A DNA stretch of 64,000 bases from Lycium barbarum (taxonomy: Eukaryota; Streptophyta; Magnoliopsida; Solanales; Solanaceae). Positions within the stretch are counted from its first letter, which is position 1; every line of letters begins with the position of its first letter. This document shows positions 45,471-60,475 of this stretch, piece by piece. A program made the translations under genes and the position numbers. The stretch spans positions 82,138,120 to 82,202,119 of the forward strand of contig NC_083339.1 of the NCBI RefSeq assembly GCF_019175385.1, read 5' to 3'. Below the pieces are notes generated by a model, which worked only from the letters and a program-made list of their open reading frames with translations, was not told where the DNA came from and did no database searches.

Positions 45471-48400
45471 TTAACTATCACTCTACTTTTTAGCTCTTAA
45501 TCTCAATCTTTAGAGTTTACTATCAAGTAGCGCTGGAGTTCCCTCATATAATAACTTTACATAGCTGCTCTGTGCTCTGACTATCATCAACTGGTATAGT
45601 TCTGATCATCTCGCTTAAACCATTTATAATTCCCTTAACCCAACTGGTAACACTCTAGGCACATTATCTCATGTCATTTCTTCATCTTCAATTCAAACCC
45701 TTCTTTTGCCTCTTTACATAAATTTTTCTCTTAGTTCTCCTATCACACGCCTTATTGCAACCTTTACCAGAATATGCGTAGGTGCTCAAATTAGCCCAAG
45801 AAATACCTTAGCGTCGTTTCACTAGTCTTCATGCTTTACCTTGCATTCTCCTCTCGTATCTTTCGATCGACATTGGGGCTCAACTATGGTCATGTCCTAT
45901 TTGCCATCAGTGTTAATTCTATCTTGGTACTTTGGTTCAAACTATCTTACACCTTTCCCTAACGTATCCAAATTATCATAACCACATTGTTATTACTGAA
46001 TCCCTACTCTTCTCATCAAGTACTCATTTGGTCCCATTCTTAACATACAAATATGCATAGACCGCATAACTATTCTTGTACAACTTGTACAAAGTACATT
46101 TAATCTTAGTCATAGTCTTTCCTTGGTTCATTCTGCTTTACATATCTTATTTTTACTAAAACTCACTTACTGTCTATCTTGTCATACTCCTTTCCCTTCC
46201 TTTATTCACCATTTGATTTTCTCATATCCTACTATAGGAGATTTCCTATTCTTTTTTCCCTTGCTACTTATAAGTCACAATATTATTAGCAAACAACTCT
46301 GTTGCCAACATCTAAACCTTTAATCCAGTATAGCATTGCTATCCTTCATAACATCTCTTAAGCTACTCGTTACCATTCTTTTGTCGTATTCTTTCTTTTT
46401 ATAAGCACCCCCTTTTGTAATGCCATATTATTCGAGATCTTCACAGATGCTTCTCCGGGCCATCTCAAATACCATCATTGCTGGCTTTCAGGTCTTACTA
46501 ACTTGTCCCAGCGAGGGATATCACTTAGGGTTTAAGCATTCATATTAAATGTGTTGTAGTGTCAATTGTTTCCATTTATACTCACTTTGCTTTCACCCGC
46601 TTCCCCCCTTTGGGGTTGTACTTATACTATATCCATGTCTTATCTTTATAATCTATAACTTTGATTATCCGGGTACGAAATCTTAACAAAATCTCGAAGC
46701 AACGAGAGTCCTTCTATATATAGTACAAAATCTTATCTGATGGTTGGTACTCGAGTAATGTAATCAATGTAGCAACTCATCCAAGGCCACATTCCACTTA
46801 CTCCAACCAATAATTAATTAGTACTTGTAGTCGTTTAGCACCTATATCCTGATGATAAGTGTCCAAAGTCCTCTTGTAACATTATTTTTATCCCAACCTA
46901 TATCATCTGGTTCTTTTAATAAATTTCCAATACATCATTTATTTTCCAAGCCTACAGCCCTTGTCCTTTAAGGATTCCACTATTCCCGAGGTAAAGTCGT
47001 GTACACGCAGTACTCCTTTATGCCTTATGCCCTTTTACCCTTGTTGTGCGCTCAGTACCGACTTCTAACTTACTCAAAATCATATCAAATTCATTTTAAT
47101 GATAGCCTTATCTTATCACCTTGTCGCCGTACTACACCTTTAAGTTCATAACTATATATTCCCCTTTCGTTCCATACTCGTACTCAATTAGTTACGTCTA
47201 TCTTGGGTGCTTCCTTTAGAATTCCCTTATCATTTCTCCCGTCTATGTCTATCTTTTATTCTGTACACGAGGAATCTTATGCTACCTCTGTATCCTTCGG
47301 AAAACATCACTTCTGCATAACCCTTTTTCATTTTCAAAATGTATTTCGTTCGTCCCTGTTTGTTCTTATCATACTAGTCATTTCCTAGCACTCATTCTAC
47401 CTCGTTGCTCATCTTCCCATAACTTGGCCTTTCCCGGCTCCGCCACTTATAGTACTCGTGTCCTCGGCTACACATGTCATGACCTATTGCTACACTGTTA
47501 TATAGCTTTCTTCTTATTTCATTCTTTCGATTACTCTTTCTTTACTAGTGCTCTCTATCATTTCCGTTATCATATAATCTTTATTCTAAACTTTCCCTAC
47601 AAAACTTGATAAGCCTTTCTTATTCGTTTTATAGCTCGTTTCACATTGATCACGTCATATCTCTTATTCACTTCCTCACTAGGCTTTACTCTTTTTCATA
47701 ACAATCCTTATTATATTTACATTATATCCTGTTTGCAATGAGTCTTATAGTGTAGTACTTCTTAACCTTATTCACGAAACTTACTATGGTTCAACTACAC
47801 TCTGTGTAGTAGGTGTATTTAACCCTTTTACCCTTTCGGGTCAATCTTATCCTTAATACACAAGCTGCCATGTCACTACATTCATATCCGTCACAATTCT
47901 TCCTCTTCCGTACTCTTATCTCAATCATACTATTACTCCTTCTAACTACAAACTCGTTGTAATTTATCCCTGCTTATCAATTCAGTCGATATCTCAATAT
48001 AACGCTCTATTAAGATTTGCCAGCCTTTTCTAAATCATCCCTTAGTATCACAAGCCCTTCCAAATTGTCCTAGCATTTCCTTTTTACCATATCGATATCG
48101 ACCTCATAATCACTATTACTATCAATTCAACAATTAGCTTATTCCTCGAAGTCAGTTGTACTCACGACTTAGTCAAATCTTATCATCACTATTGACACGA
48201 CCTTTCAAGAGTATTACGAACTTATATCTCATTCTCTTTTTATTTCTAGGAAAATTTTGGCAGAGTTTCCTCTGTATTTCTTACTATCTCAAAACCTGCA
48301 CGCAGGAAATACCAACAATGCCTCACAGGGCCAACATATACATATATATTATATCATATCATAGCCGCACATGGCTCCCCATATCAATAACAGTATGAAA

Positions 48401-48968
48401 ATAACGAACTTACCTCGTATGTCCAACTCAAACAGTACCTGTTACACTTTCCTGTTTATTTTCCCTTTCAATCTTTAACTGTATTTCAATCATAGCTGCA
48501 ACATTCACACTACATCTGACATATATTCTGCTTACCGTTGCTGATTCCTTCAGCTTCTTCTGTGCGCACCTTATAACTGAACTTATCAACAACATATATA
48601 CATTCAATCCATTATCTTACTATACTTACAATAACTTACCTTAATGATGGCCAGTTGCCGTTCTGTATATACAATTTCTGATAACGTAACCTCAATGAAA
48701 TATTAGCTTCTATAACTCCCAGTAGCATTATTTACCTTCTCTTGTCGACACCACTCTCCCGCTGAAATCAAAGGTTAGTATAAAAAAAGGATATCATTTC
48801 CTATCTTTTTGCTCTATCGCACGATCTAGAATAAGAAGGAAAGATAACATCCTAAATGTCCTGTAGCTTCCTGTTTATAGATGTGGTGCACAACACACCG
48901 ATAAACAAGACTCTACTAGACACGGTCTGTAGACACTCCGAGGATGAACCTGGCTCTGATACCACTTT
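45471..48968 (-). mobile_element. Element F interior, non-coding (copy 2)
   Basis: Same sequence as 28722-32219, with the same primer-binding site and acceptor-like signal near its right end. No gene was seen. Confidence 0.72.
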
Positions 48969-51900
48969 TGTCACGACCCAACCCCGTGGGCCATGACTAG
49001 CTCCCGAACTGGACACTCGTATACATACCTATTAAATATAATCACATTGAAACTACGACAATATGGGAATTTGGAAGAGCAAACTATAGGCTCAAAACGC
49101 CGTATATGATAATAAACCTGTCTCCTGAGGAGTCACAGCTAACCAAAACATGGCACGATATGCAAGCCGACAAGGCTGCCACTATATACGAGAATATCCG
49201 AAGCAAACCATATAGACACAACTGACATAACCCATACACAACCCACATATGTCTACAGACCTCTAAGAATACAAGAGTGAAATATGACGGAACAGGGCCC
49301 CGCCGTACCCCTGGATATATATATATATGTCTATATAGAAGATCTGTACCAAAGTATCTAGGCTCCGAAACAATGGAGCTCTCCAAACAGCTGAGTAGAA
49401 GTCCTAAGCTGGAGGGTCACCAATCCGACTATCTGTACCTGCGGGCATGAAACGCAGCCCCCCGAAGAAAGGGGGTCAGTACGGAATATGTAGTGAGCAT
49501 GTAAAGCATAAATACAATAAACAGGATTATACTGAAGTGAGGAGTACAGAAAACAAGTACAATAACCAGAAAACCACAAGGCTTACCTTTGAATCATAAA
49601 TCATGGTGTCAATATCAGACTTAACTCGTTATGAAACTTAATGTCACCATTAGAGAATCATCCTGTTCATATGCATATGTATAACTTGTCCCGGCCCTCT
49701 AGTGAAGGACTCGGTAAATAAAATCATATCATCATCATGTATATATATATAACGTGTCCCGGCCCTCTAGTGAGGGACTCGGTGAATAAGATCATCATGT
49801 GCCATCCTGGCCGCCATCCCCATATCATCATATCATCATGTCATCATATCATCATATACATATATATAACGTGTCCCGGCCCTCTAGTGAGGGACTCGGT
49901 GAATAATGCAGTGGATCTGTGCACGAAAACATGTCCTGGCCCGGGACTCAGTGAAAGATGTATTGAGGCATGCACGAGCAGAGTAGTGAGAAACCATATG
50001 CAAATTAAATCATATCTGAGACTCAATAGAATAATCAAAACGAATGATCATTTGAAAACCAAGACAATAGTCATATCAAATACCTTTCGAATGTCGCTGT
50101 GGATTATATAAAAATAGAACCTCAAGGATTATATACACGTATCAAGACATAATAAAATAGTTTCTGGAAATCAAGAACATTAGCCTTCCTAGTTGCTCTT
50201 TGAATATCATTATGAACTATATTAAATAACGTCTCAGGGATCATAGACAGGTATCAAATCAATACGAGACAGCTTATGAAAGTTAAGGACATTAGTCATT
50301 ATAGAGCCTTTAGGAATAGACACTTATACATACGATTATACTATACAACATATAGAAAGCTCGAGGGCAGTGGCTTAACTACTTTAAAAGCTCTAACATC
50401 AAGAAGTGAATAAGAATCATGAATCATATTCGGAACTTATGAATGGAATTACCCCAAAGCTCATGTCATTCATCACTTACGTCTAGGACATGCCAAAAGA
50501 AAGAAGGGACAGCTTTACATACCTGTTACAGGTTAACCGTAACCAAGCTTGGTTCGTCGCCTTTTAGCGTATTTAATATGAGAATAACACTATTGTTAAT
50601 AAACTACAACTTCCCAAACTTGTAAATCTAATACCAATTACTTATGTGAATCACTTCTTAGTTCATACTTCCATATTTCCATTTTTATTAGTTAAGAACT
50701 TAACGGAAATCGAGGAGCATTTCCCCTATATACTCGCCTAACTCGAACTTCCAATTAACCTCCTATTATCACAGCAACACCAACAACGATAGTAATAGAA
50801 ATATTCATATAAATCCTTACAATCCAGCCCACAAAGTAGCTCATAACAATCACAAAATAGCCCACACGATAACAATAACAATTTATCCGATTTCCCGCAA
50901 TTAGTTCCGTAGTTCCCGTCTCACAATTTAACTATGACCTGGATAAATTTAAATATATCTAGTAGAGGAGAATTATTACCTCATATGCCAAGAAATAATC
51001 TTCTTCCACCTTACTTTATTTTGAAGAAAACCCGGATTCAATAATATGACAAAATGGAACAACGAGAACGAAGCGGTGAGCGAAACCCGAATATTCTTCT
51101 TGAGAAAAATTACACATTTCTCTAGTAAACTACTTAGTCACGCTACTGAGGTTCACGTTGATGCTATATCCATTAAAGTTGCTGCCTCTTTTCGTAGTAA
51201 TAGAAAGAAGACACATCACATTTCTTGCACTTCATGGAATTGCAAAGAAGTAGAAAGGAATTGGAAAGAGGGAGAAAGTTGTTTGCTAACACTTTACTAT
51301 ACTTAAACAAGCTAAAACAAAAAGAAGCTATTTGTTGCTAATGTAGAAAGGAAACGTTACTCCTGAAAGTACTAAAGTGTTGCATACAAATGTTTTCCAT
51401 AAATGAATTTATTTTTGACAAAACGGGTTATAGATATAAGAGGTCCTTCCCCTTTACACGTGTGGCTGCCTTGTCCACCTCCCTAACTTCCTATTTAAAT
51501 GATTGCCAGCACCACCTCAAATATATACACATCCTTTAGTTCCCTACTTAACAAAGTTCCACGTGGATCATGTCCATCAATTACTTATCCACCTAATTCT
51601 AAATAATACCTTAGTTAATTCCGTACTTTCCAACTTTATCCCGATATTTAATTAATTACTCACATAATTAATTTCTTGGTCTCAGTTCCCTCAATATTGA
51701 TCGCTTCTAACACACTTCATATACTCATTATCATAAGCATGTGGTATAAATTTATTCCATAGCCTCTTTATACAAACACCAAATATTATTTCCAGCCTTC
51801 GTTGTCACATTTTTTCGTCTTAAATCATTTCGGAACCTCATCCTTTTATACACCGATCAATTTATTTTCATACTTGAATATGACTAAAATTCCCCCGAGC

Positions 51901-52157
51901 TCGGGTAAACCGCTCATGTTGGACTGTCTAATTTTCTAGTCCAAAATATATGGTATTATAGCTTGGACCGTATTTCATTCAAACAAATTTCGAACCTAGA
52001 CGAAACTTAGTTTCTTCGATTTGATAAACTTCTAATCCTTACGGTACATGTGTTCCATCACTTTAACCACCTATAAGCTTGGGGGATAACCTCGTGTTCA
52101 TTACTAATATCATTTAACTAGCACGCTTTCCGACGTATGAAAATACGGGATATAACA
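48969..52157 (-). mobile_element. Element F 5' LTR (copy 2)
   Basis: Same as 32220-35408. Two substitutions noticed: one in the first hairpin repeat (GTGAAGGA against GTGAGGGA, near 49706) and one at GAGGAGC against GAGCAGC near 50715. Confidence 0.88.
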
Positions 52158-54062
52158 ATGATGTTGATATTCTATACCACACAGGGAAAGCAAATGTTGT
52201 AGCAGATGCACTCAGCCATAAATCTATGGGTAGTTTGGCAGATGTACAACCAGAACAGAAGGAGATAGTCTGTGAGATTCGCCAGTTAGCTAATTTGGGA
52301 GTCCGTTTTGCCGATTCCGATAATGGTAGGGTTTCTATTCGGGGAGTTGTCGAGTCCTCTATTATAGAAGAGATAAAGATACACCAGTATGAGAACCCTA
52401 TTCTCGTACATCGCAGAGATGCAGCTCTTCAAAAGGAAGAGACCCCATTCGAGGTTGCACCAGACGGAGTGCTACGATACAAAGGTAGATTATGTGTACC
52501 TGAGGTTGCAGGGTTACGACAGCAGGTGATGGGAGAGGCACACTATGCCCGTTATTCTGTTCATCCAGGGTCAACGAAGATGTATCATGACCTCACATGC
52601 TTGTATTGGTGGGATGGCATGAAGAGGGATATAGCAGAGTTTGTTACTCAGTGTCCGAATTGTCAACAAGTTAAGATCGCGCACCAGAAGCCTGGGGGAC
52701 TATTACAGGAGATGGAGATTCTGACCTGGAAATGGGAGGTGATGAATATGGACTTCGTCACAGGTTTACCTCGCACTCCGCGAAAATATGACTCTATTTG
52801 GGTCATCGTTGATAGGTTGACAAAATCAGCCCACTTTCTTCCAGTCAGGACTACATATTCAGCTGAGGATTATGCCAGGTTGTACCTTAAGGAGATAATG
52901 AGACTTCACGGGGTTCCCACAGCTATTATCTCTGATAGAGGAGCCCAGTTCACAGCTAACTTCTGGAGATCCTTCCAGGAGGGATTGGGGACACAAGTGA
53001 ATCTCAGCACGGCGTTTCACCCTCAGACTGACGGACAGGCCGAGCGTACCATTCAGACACTACAAGATATGTTACGGGCCTGTGTTATTTATTCCCGGGG
53101 TAGCTGGGATGATCATTTGCCACTTATCGAGTTCGCCTATAATAACAGCTACCATTTGAGTATTCAGATGGCACCGTATGAGGCCTTGTATGGGAGGAAG
53201 TGCAGATCACCTATTGGCTGGTTTGATGTTGGTTAGACCAAGTTGATAGGCCCAGATATAATTCAACAGGCTGTTGATAAAGTGAAGCTTATTCAGGGGA
53301 GATTACTGGCAGCCCAGAGTCGGCAGAAATCATATGCAGATAATCGACGTCGACACTTAGAGTTTTAGGTTGGTGACTGGGTGTTCCTAAAGGTGTCGCC
53401 CATGAAGGGTGTTATGAGATTTGGCAGGAAAAGGGAAGCTAAGCCCGAGATACATTGGGCTTTATCAGATTGTCCGTAGAGTAGGCCAGGTTGCCTATGA
53501 GTTAGACCTACCAGCTGATTTGAAAGCAGTGCATCCAGTCTTTCACATGTCAATGCTTCGCAAACGTGTAGGCGATCCTTCCAGAGTATTTCCCGTAGAT
53601 GATATCCAGGTGACAGAGGAGTTATCCTACGAGGAGCAGCCTATAGCCATACTGGATCGACAGGTTAGGAGGTTGCGAACTAAGGACGTGGCTTTCGTCA
53701 AAGTATTATGGAGAAACAACAATAGGGAAGAGATGACCTGGGAAGCTGAGGAGGAGATGCAGAACAAGTATCCTTACTTGTTCCCTACACCTACAGGTAA
53801 CTTAAACTCCTCACTTGATTATATTATTTGTCTGATAAGACTATATGTTATGACGATAAGGGAAACCTTTCCAAAAATTCTTATAGAACCTTATGGGACC
53901 AATTCAACATTCGAGGACGAATGTTCTAAAGGGGGGAAGAATGTTATACCCCGTATATTTTACGTTGAGTTATTCATAAAAGAAGCGACGCGAGATAAAG
54001 ACGCAACCCTTCCTGGACACGGAATAGAAATCCTTAATTTTTCAATTTTTATTAGGACATAA
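52158..54062 (+). pseudogene. pol: Element E pol 3' end (copy 2), longer open frame
   Basis: Same domains as 35409-37312, but the frame-changing indel at about 35569 is absent. One frame is therefore open from the F boundary to TAG at 53234-53236, with an ATG at 52226 (336 codons). It covers the integrase zinc motif ([15 protein letters not shown]) and catalytic core ([22 protein letters not shown]). TAG at 53366 and the one-base insertion near 53434 are shared with copy 1, so those breaks predate the duplication. The tail frame also runs into the LTR and ends at 54062. Confidence 0.9.
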
Positions 54063-57000
54063 ATATGTTTATAAATTTTACTTAGTATAAACATATTAAT
54101 GTATATTAGGGATTAATTAATCATGATTGGATTATTAAGTGGGGATTGAGACTTAAATATTCACTAATTATACACTAGTGGCCGTGTGGGCCCCACTACC
54201 ACATGACAAAATCAGATTTTTGCCCATGCTTGAGTTGGGGGGACGTGTAAGACCCTCTTGGGCAGCAAAATGGTCTACTTTGTTGACCAATTTCAGCCAC
54301 TAACTCATTTCCCAACTCCACAAAGTGAACTTAGAGAGAGAGAGAGGCTCTCATCTTCACCAAGTGAAGGGAGAGAGAGAGCCACGGCCAGCCATGGCAG
54401 TTCCACCACCATTGCACGGCCAGACCTTCTATGTTTCTTACCATTAAACCCCCAAAGTGTCCTACACATTCACCATTATGTTTCAAGTGAAGGAGAAACC
54501 ATAAACATGCCATGCAAGCTCTTATAGCTCACGGCCAGAACTTGGGTTCTCCAAGTTGATTAAAAAAAAAAATCTTCAAGCATTTCAACCCTTTGGAAGG
54601 TGTATAACAACGTGGGATTGATCCTAGATAGCAAGAACAAGAATAAAATTCAAGGCACAAACTCTAGCCAAGTTGAGAAGTCAAATTGTCAAGGTAAGGT
54701 TTAACTTTCTTTTGCATGTATTAAGGGTGGTTAAAACGTATGGTAGATGTGTAAATATAAGTTGCATGTATGAAATTATGAATGTTGGTGTTGAAATGTT
54801 GTTGAAGCCGTAGGGGCTGTTTTAAGGGTGATTTGGATATGTTGTGCATGTGTAAATGTGAATTGCATGTATGAAATTGTGTGTGTTGATGTTGAGGCAT
54901 TGTGGAAGCCGTAGGGGGCTGTTTGGTGTGGAATAATGGACTGATTTTATTTAATAATTATGGTTGTTGCTATTATAGATTTCATGGTAAAAAGAATGAA
55001 AAAGAATTTGAAGGTTAAAGGTGAAGTTGTGTTGATATGAACATGTTGTGATTTTGTTGAATTGAGGCCGTGCAGTGGACTGTTTTGTGTGGAAGATAGT
55101 TAACTGATTTTACTTGGTATTTTGATGGTTGTTTTCATGAATTTTATGGTGGAAATGAGGGTATTTAATGGTTAGAGTTGGAACTAAAATTTTTTGTGGG
55201 TTGTTGTAAGGTTTATAATGATGACAATGTAGCTTAGTTGCGTATGAATTGATGATGTAGTTGTCGTGTGACTGCTGGTCGTAACTTGCTGAAATTATAT
55301 GAAAAGAAGACATGAAATAATGTGTAAAAATTGTGTGTAGTTTTCTTAGTATGTTCGTAAGCGTTTGCAAGAATTCTGAACATCTTTTATGTTGATCGGT
55401 TAGGGACTGTTTTGGATGTGTCGTTTTTGTTCTTATTGAGCTTGGGAGGATGAATGATAGTTAAGAATATACATTGTATTTATGTTGTTTGGGCTGTTGT
55501 AAAGTTGTTACATGAAAACGTTAAGGCTACGGACTATTAGGAATAACTTGAGAATGTAGTAGCCGTATGTGGATCGTTATTGAATGTTGTGAATGTGGGC
55601 TGTTTGGAATGTTGTGTGGGCTGTCCGGGTTGGTATTGAACGTATGATTATTGATGTTGGATTGGTTGTATGTAGTTGGTTTGGATATAAGGAAAACGTC
55701 GTCTAAACATCTAGAAAGGAGTTACTAACGTTAGCATACGTTTTGAATGTCCCCGTAGCTTAACCGTAGTTGTTGGCGTCTTAATATAGGTTGAGGTATT
55801 ATTGGGCAGCGTGTACGTATTGTGTGGCATATAAGCGCTAAAGGTATGTGAAGTTAACCCTTCTTTCTTTTTGGCATGATCGTTGTTAAATGAATATACG
55901 ATATATATACGATTCCAAAGGAATTCCTATTCCTAGAACCACTAGGATGGCTGATGATCTTGATTCCCATAACTTATATTTTTTTATATTTTGATATGTA
56001 CATATGATTTCAAAGTTCCATTTTGATATAATCCACAGGGACATCCGAAAGGTATATGATATGACTATTATTTGAATTTGCAAACGATGGTTCGTGTTGA
56101 CTATTCTATTGAGTCCTTAAAAATGTTTTAAATTGCATATAGTTTCTCACTACTCTGCTCGTGCATGCCTCAATATATCTTTCACCGAGTCCCGGGCCGG
56201 GTATGTTATCGTGCACAGTTTCACTGCATTGTTCATCGAGTCCCTCACTAGAGGGCCGGGTACGGTATATATATATATATATATATATATATGATATGAT
56301 GAGATGATGATGAGATGATGATATGATGATATGATGATATGATGATATAATGACATGTTATGGCGGCCAGGAGGGCATATGATGACTTTATTCACCGAGT
56401 CCCTCACTAGAGGGCCGGGTACGGTATATATGTATATGATATATGATATTGACAAGCATGATTATGTTTCAAAGGCAAGTGTTTTGGTATTCTGAACATT
56501 GTACTTGTTTCCTGTACTCCTTATTCAGATATGCTCCTTTTACTGTATTCCTCGCTTTACATGCTCAGTACATATTCCGTACTGACCCCCTATCCTCGGG
56601 GGCTGCGTTTCATGCCCTCAGGTACAGATACGCGCTTTGGTGGGTCGCTAGTTTAGGATTTCCCTTTTGCTATCTTGGAGAGCTCCGTTGTTCCGGAGCC
56701 CAGATTTTGGTATAGATCCTTTTTTATCTAAATGTATGTATATGTTGTCTAAGGGTACGACGGGGCCCTGTCCCGTCATATTTCACTGTTGAAACTCTTA
56801 GAGGTCTGTAGACATGTATGTGGGTTGTATCCAGATGTGAACAGTTTTGTGTACGATTAGTATGCGTGTCCTATCATTGCGGCAGCCTTGCCAGCTTGCA
56901 GATATTGTCATGTTGTGGTAGCAGCCTTGTCGGCTTGTGTTTATATATATAGTTGGGATGTTCCCACATGTTATGATAGCCTTGTCGGCTTATCTACTGT

Positions 57001-57199
57001 GTTATCTGTTGATAATTGTGACTCCTCAGGAGACAGGTTGCCGAACATATATGTACATTTATGCGACAGTTCCGAGACTATGTTTTGGTCGTTATAAGTT
57101 CCATATTATATTGTTGTGGACTGAATATATAGCTAACAGGTGTGTATACGAGTGCCCAGCTCAGGTACTAGTCACGGCCTACGGGGTTGGGTCGTGACA
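53942..57199 (+). mobile_element. Element E 3' LTR (copy 2)
   Basis: 3258 bases, paired with 37192-40453. Differs by a handful of substitutions (for example near 54363, 54581, 55665, 55953, 56591 and 56652) and by the TA/GAT microsatellite. It holds the same conserved hairpins and donor-like motifs. Confidence 0.9.
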
Positions 57200-57668
57200 T
57201 CTTTCATCAGGTGACTATTCAGATTTTCTCCATTATCCATTATGATGGACTTTGGCATGCCATATAGGCATATGATGTTGTTCAGTACGAAATCAGCTAC
57301 TACTTTTTTTGTTACCGATTTGTGTGATGTGGATTCCACCCACTTGGTTAAGTAATCTATGGCGACCAGAATTAATCGGTGCCCATTAGATGTAGCTGGT
57401 TAGATGGGTCCAATGACATCCATGCCCAGGTGATGAATGACCAAGGTGAACTCATGACATTGAGTTCACTCGGTGGGACTTTGATCAGATCTCCATAGAT
57501 TTGGCATTGATGGCATCTTTGCAGAAACTTGCAACAATCATTTTCCATTGTTATCAAATAATAACCTACTCGAAGGATTTTCTTAGCTAGAACGAACCCA
57601 TTCATGTGAGGCACAAAAGTTCCATCGTGCACTTCTTCTAGTAGTTTTGTGGCCTCAGTAGCATCCAC
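57200..57668 (-). pseudogene. pol: Tat/Ogre-type integrase fragment (copy 2)
   Basis: Same as 40454-40922, including the open zinc-binding frame 57668-57372 and the same frameshift. Confidence 0.85.
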
Positions 57669-57757
57669 GCATCGGAGTAATCCAAGATCCTCCGTTGTTT
57701 TGTAGAATATCTTCTTCTTTGGGAAAAACCCATTGGCATTCTCCGGATGGCTTTCTT

Positions 57758-58141
57758 CTATTTTCTTGTAGTATTCTTGGGGTATATTTCTTTTTCCAAA
57801 TATCTCTTTATGTCAGCATACCATGGCTTGCCATCGGGCTCCGCCTCCGTATGGGAACAGTAGGCATGCTCTTCTCTTAGAATTATTTCCAGCGAGTCAA
57901 TGTGACTACTTTCAGGATGTTGTATCATGGATGCTATGTCAGCAAGAGCATCGGCGAACTCATTTTCAGCCCTTGGCGTATGCTTGCATTTGATCTTCTT
58001 GAAGTTTTTGCACAAGAAGCCCTCGGGTAAATCTAGTTGGTCACAATAAGAAAGCAAGTGGGCCTTGGGATTTTTCGTTCCGTTGAACATTTTGAATTTG
58101 GGCACCTTGAAGCCCTCGGGTAAATCCATGTTCGGATGCAT
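57758..58141 (-). pseudogene. Tat/Ogre gag-RNase H fusion (copy 2)
   Basis: Same translated frame as 41012-41395, with the gag start joined directly to the RNase H end. I saw no difference in the translated frame between copies. Confidence 0.82.
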
Positions 58142-58298
58142 GCATAGATCGTTATAACTCAGACCAGTTTCCTTACGAGTGGTCTTGTAGATTGTTCAAG
58201 CATTTCTACCACTTTGCATTCCATTTCCTTGCCACGCCTGTCTTGTTCAGCTCTCCAGGCCTTCTCCATCTCTTCATGGTGATCGAGCTCATAATGCT

Positions 58299-59008
58299 TC
58301 ATGGAAAAGGCGTTTGGAGTGATAGGGGTATGGAAGGATATTGTTGGATGTGCGGGGTGGCTTTTGGGTGTGTGGGTAGTTCATGAAATTGGTAGAGAGA
58401 TGATGCTTGGGTGTATGGCAAGGTTAGTGTGAATGAGCTGTGGTGCGTAGTACAACGGCACAAAATGAATAGTTCCAGGGATTTGGGTAATGTTGAGAGA
58501 TGGTGGAATGTGGTATGATGTGCCAATGTGGGGTGGTTTAGCAGTGAATAGGTGGCATAGTTCTGGTAGGGTAGGTAGGAAAGTTATCAGGTATTGGGGA
58601 GCTTAGAGATGGAAAAGGTGGAGGAGGTCTTCTTGCCTCAGTAGGTGTTTATTTTGTTGCACTGGCCATTTTAGCTCTTACGACTTTTTCTTGAAGGCCA
58701 CCAACTTTCTCGAGTAGCGTAGTGATCACATCCTCAGAATACGAGGGTTCTTTCGGGTTTGGGGATGTTGAATCCCTGATGACGAGTTCATTTCTGTTGT
58801 GTTCATCTTCCGAAGTACCAATCATTTTTTCTTTGCCTTTGCCTGGGTCAGAAAGGGATACTATTGTGGCTTTTGATCTAGTGAAGTAGGCCAGCATGAT
58901 AGGACACGGATCAACCTCTTTCTTATAATAAAAGAACAACTCAAAGCCAAATGACGTTAGTATGTTAGGCAATAATAAGTAATACAAGATATCACGCGTA
59001 GTTTGCAA
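58299..59008 (-). pseudogene. gag: Tat/Ogre gag N-terminal region, broken (copy 2)
   Basis: Same two frames as 41553-42262, with the same frame changes. Confidence 0.6.
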
Positions 59009-60246
59009 ATAACCACATAAGGCACAGAAAATTCATGTATTCGATTCAAGCGTTCGATTTATTCTTCCTTTCCGGGGTTTTGGAATTTCGTCATTTTGAT
59101 TTATTTGTGGATTTTGGTTTGGAAGTTTATGGTTGACTTGATTTAAGCAGTCTTCTTGATGCTTCCTTATATTTAAAATGGAGAAATATATATTTTATAT
59201 AATACAGGGACCGAGTCTTACGTAGACTGCCTACATATCCCTCTGTGGGAAATCAGGCCCTTCCGTAGTTCTGTTTACATAAAATATCCACTAATTTTGT
59301 TCTACCCAAAAGTCTTCCTAGACCAAGCTCGATGAGGGCTTTCTAAGTATCCCTCTTTGGGACATCAGGTCTGATGTAGTTTCTTTAACATATAAAAAGG
59401 GGGGATAACATATGATTTGCAAAAGGGATACCTAGATTTACCGAAGAGATGACCTCTCCTTGAGATAAAAATGGGTTGTTGTCCTAACAACCACACATTT
59501 GGCCGAAGGCCCAACTTCTTAGTAATGGGGAGGGAGTACTACCCAGGTCTCCCTAGTGTGGACCAGATGTTCCAACTAAAACTTGAAAGCCGTTGAACCT
59601 CAAATTTTTCTCGTTGTTTGCATCGTAGGTAAACTAACTTAAGCTGGAGAGGTAATGGAACACCTATAAGGTTAATGAAGGTATTAAACAAGTGTTAAGT
59701 ATGTACCATAAGCTTTCGGGGCCAAACGAATCAAAGGAATCAAGTTCTTCGAAAAGTCAGAGAAAAGTGCAATTTGATGGCCCGTTAAATTTTTCACGGA
59801 CCGTCAAAGTGGAGCAGCCCCACCATGAAATGGTAACAGAACCACCAGTTAAGGGGGTGGATTTGACGGTCCATTTTCATGGACGATAGGGGCCGTGAAT
59901 GTGGTCGTAAAATTGATGGCGGTGGCCGACTTAGTTCTCTTTAAATTCGTTTTGGGGGTTTCGTTTGGTCATTTTTCGACCAAAACTCACCCTAACACTC
60001 CCTTAAAACCTCTGAATATATTCCTAAGGTTCTAAGGTGATTCCATGGTGGTTATACCAACATCACACCTCAAAAGTGTTACAAACTACAAGAAGTCACT
60101 TCCATGACGTTGTGGTGTTAATAAGGGTTGTTATGGGCTGAGCAAGGCTTAGATTTCACGTTGTGTCTTCTGTGTAAGGTAAGTAAAGTACTCTCTTGCT
60201 TTTCTTAAGCTTATTCTTGTGTTGGTTAAATTATTTGGATGCAGAA
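59009..60246. mobile_element. Tat/Ogre leader and truncated unassigned LTR (copy 2)
   Basis: Non-coding repeat of 42263-43500. One substitution noticed in the leader (CCCTTCCGTAG against CCCTTTCGTAG). The donor-like TAAGGTAAGTAAAG is near 60177. Confidence 0.6.
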
Positions 60247-60416
60247 TGTCACGCCCCAAACCAATGAGTCGTGACGAGTGCCCAACCACTACTGACCAAG
60301 CACCCCAAACTCAGACTTGCATCTATCACTGAGCAATATGGTTTCCCATATATACACTATAACTGAACTATACTATCTCCTATATGCAACAAGAACTCAC
60401 AATTAGCGTTCATTTA

Positions 60417-60475
<59 letters not shown>

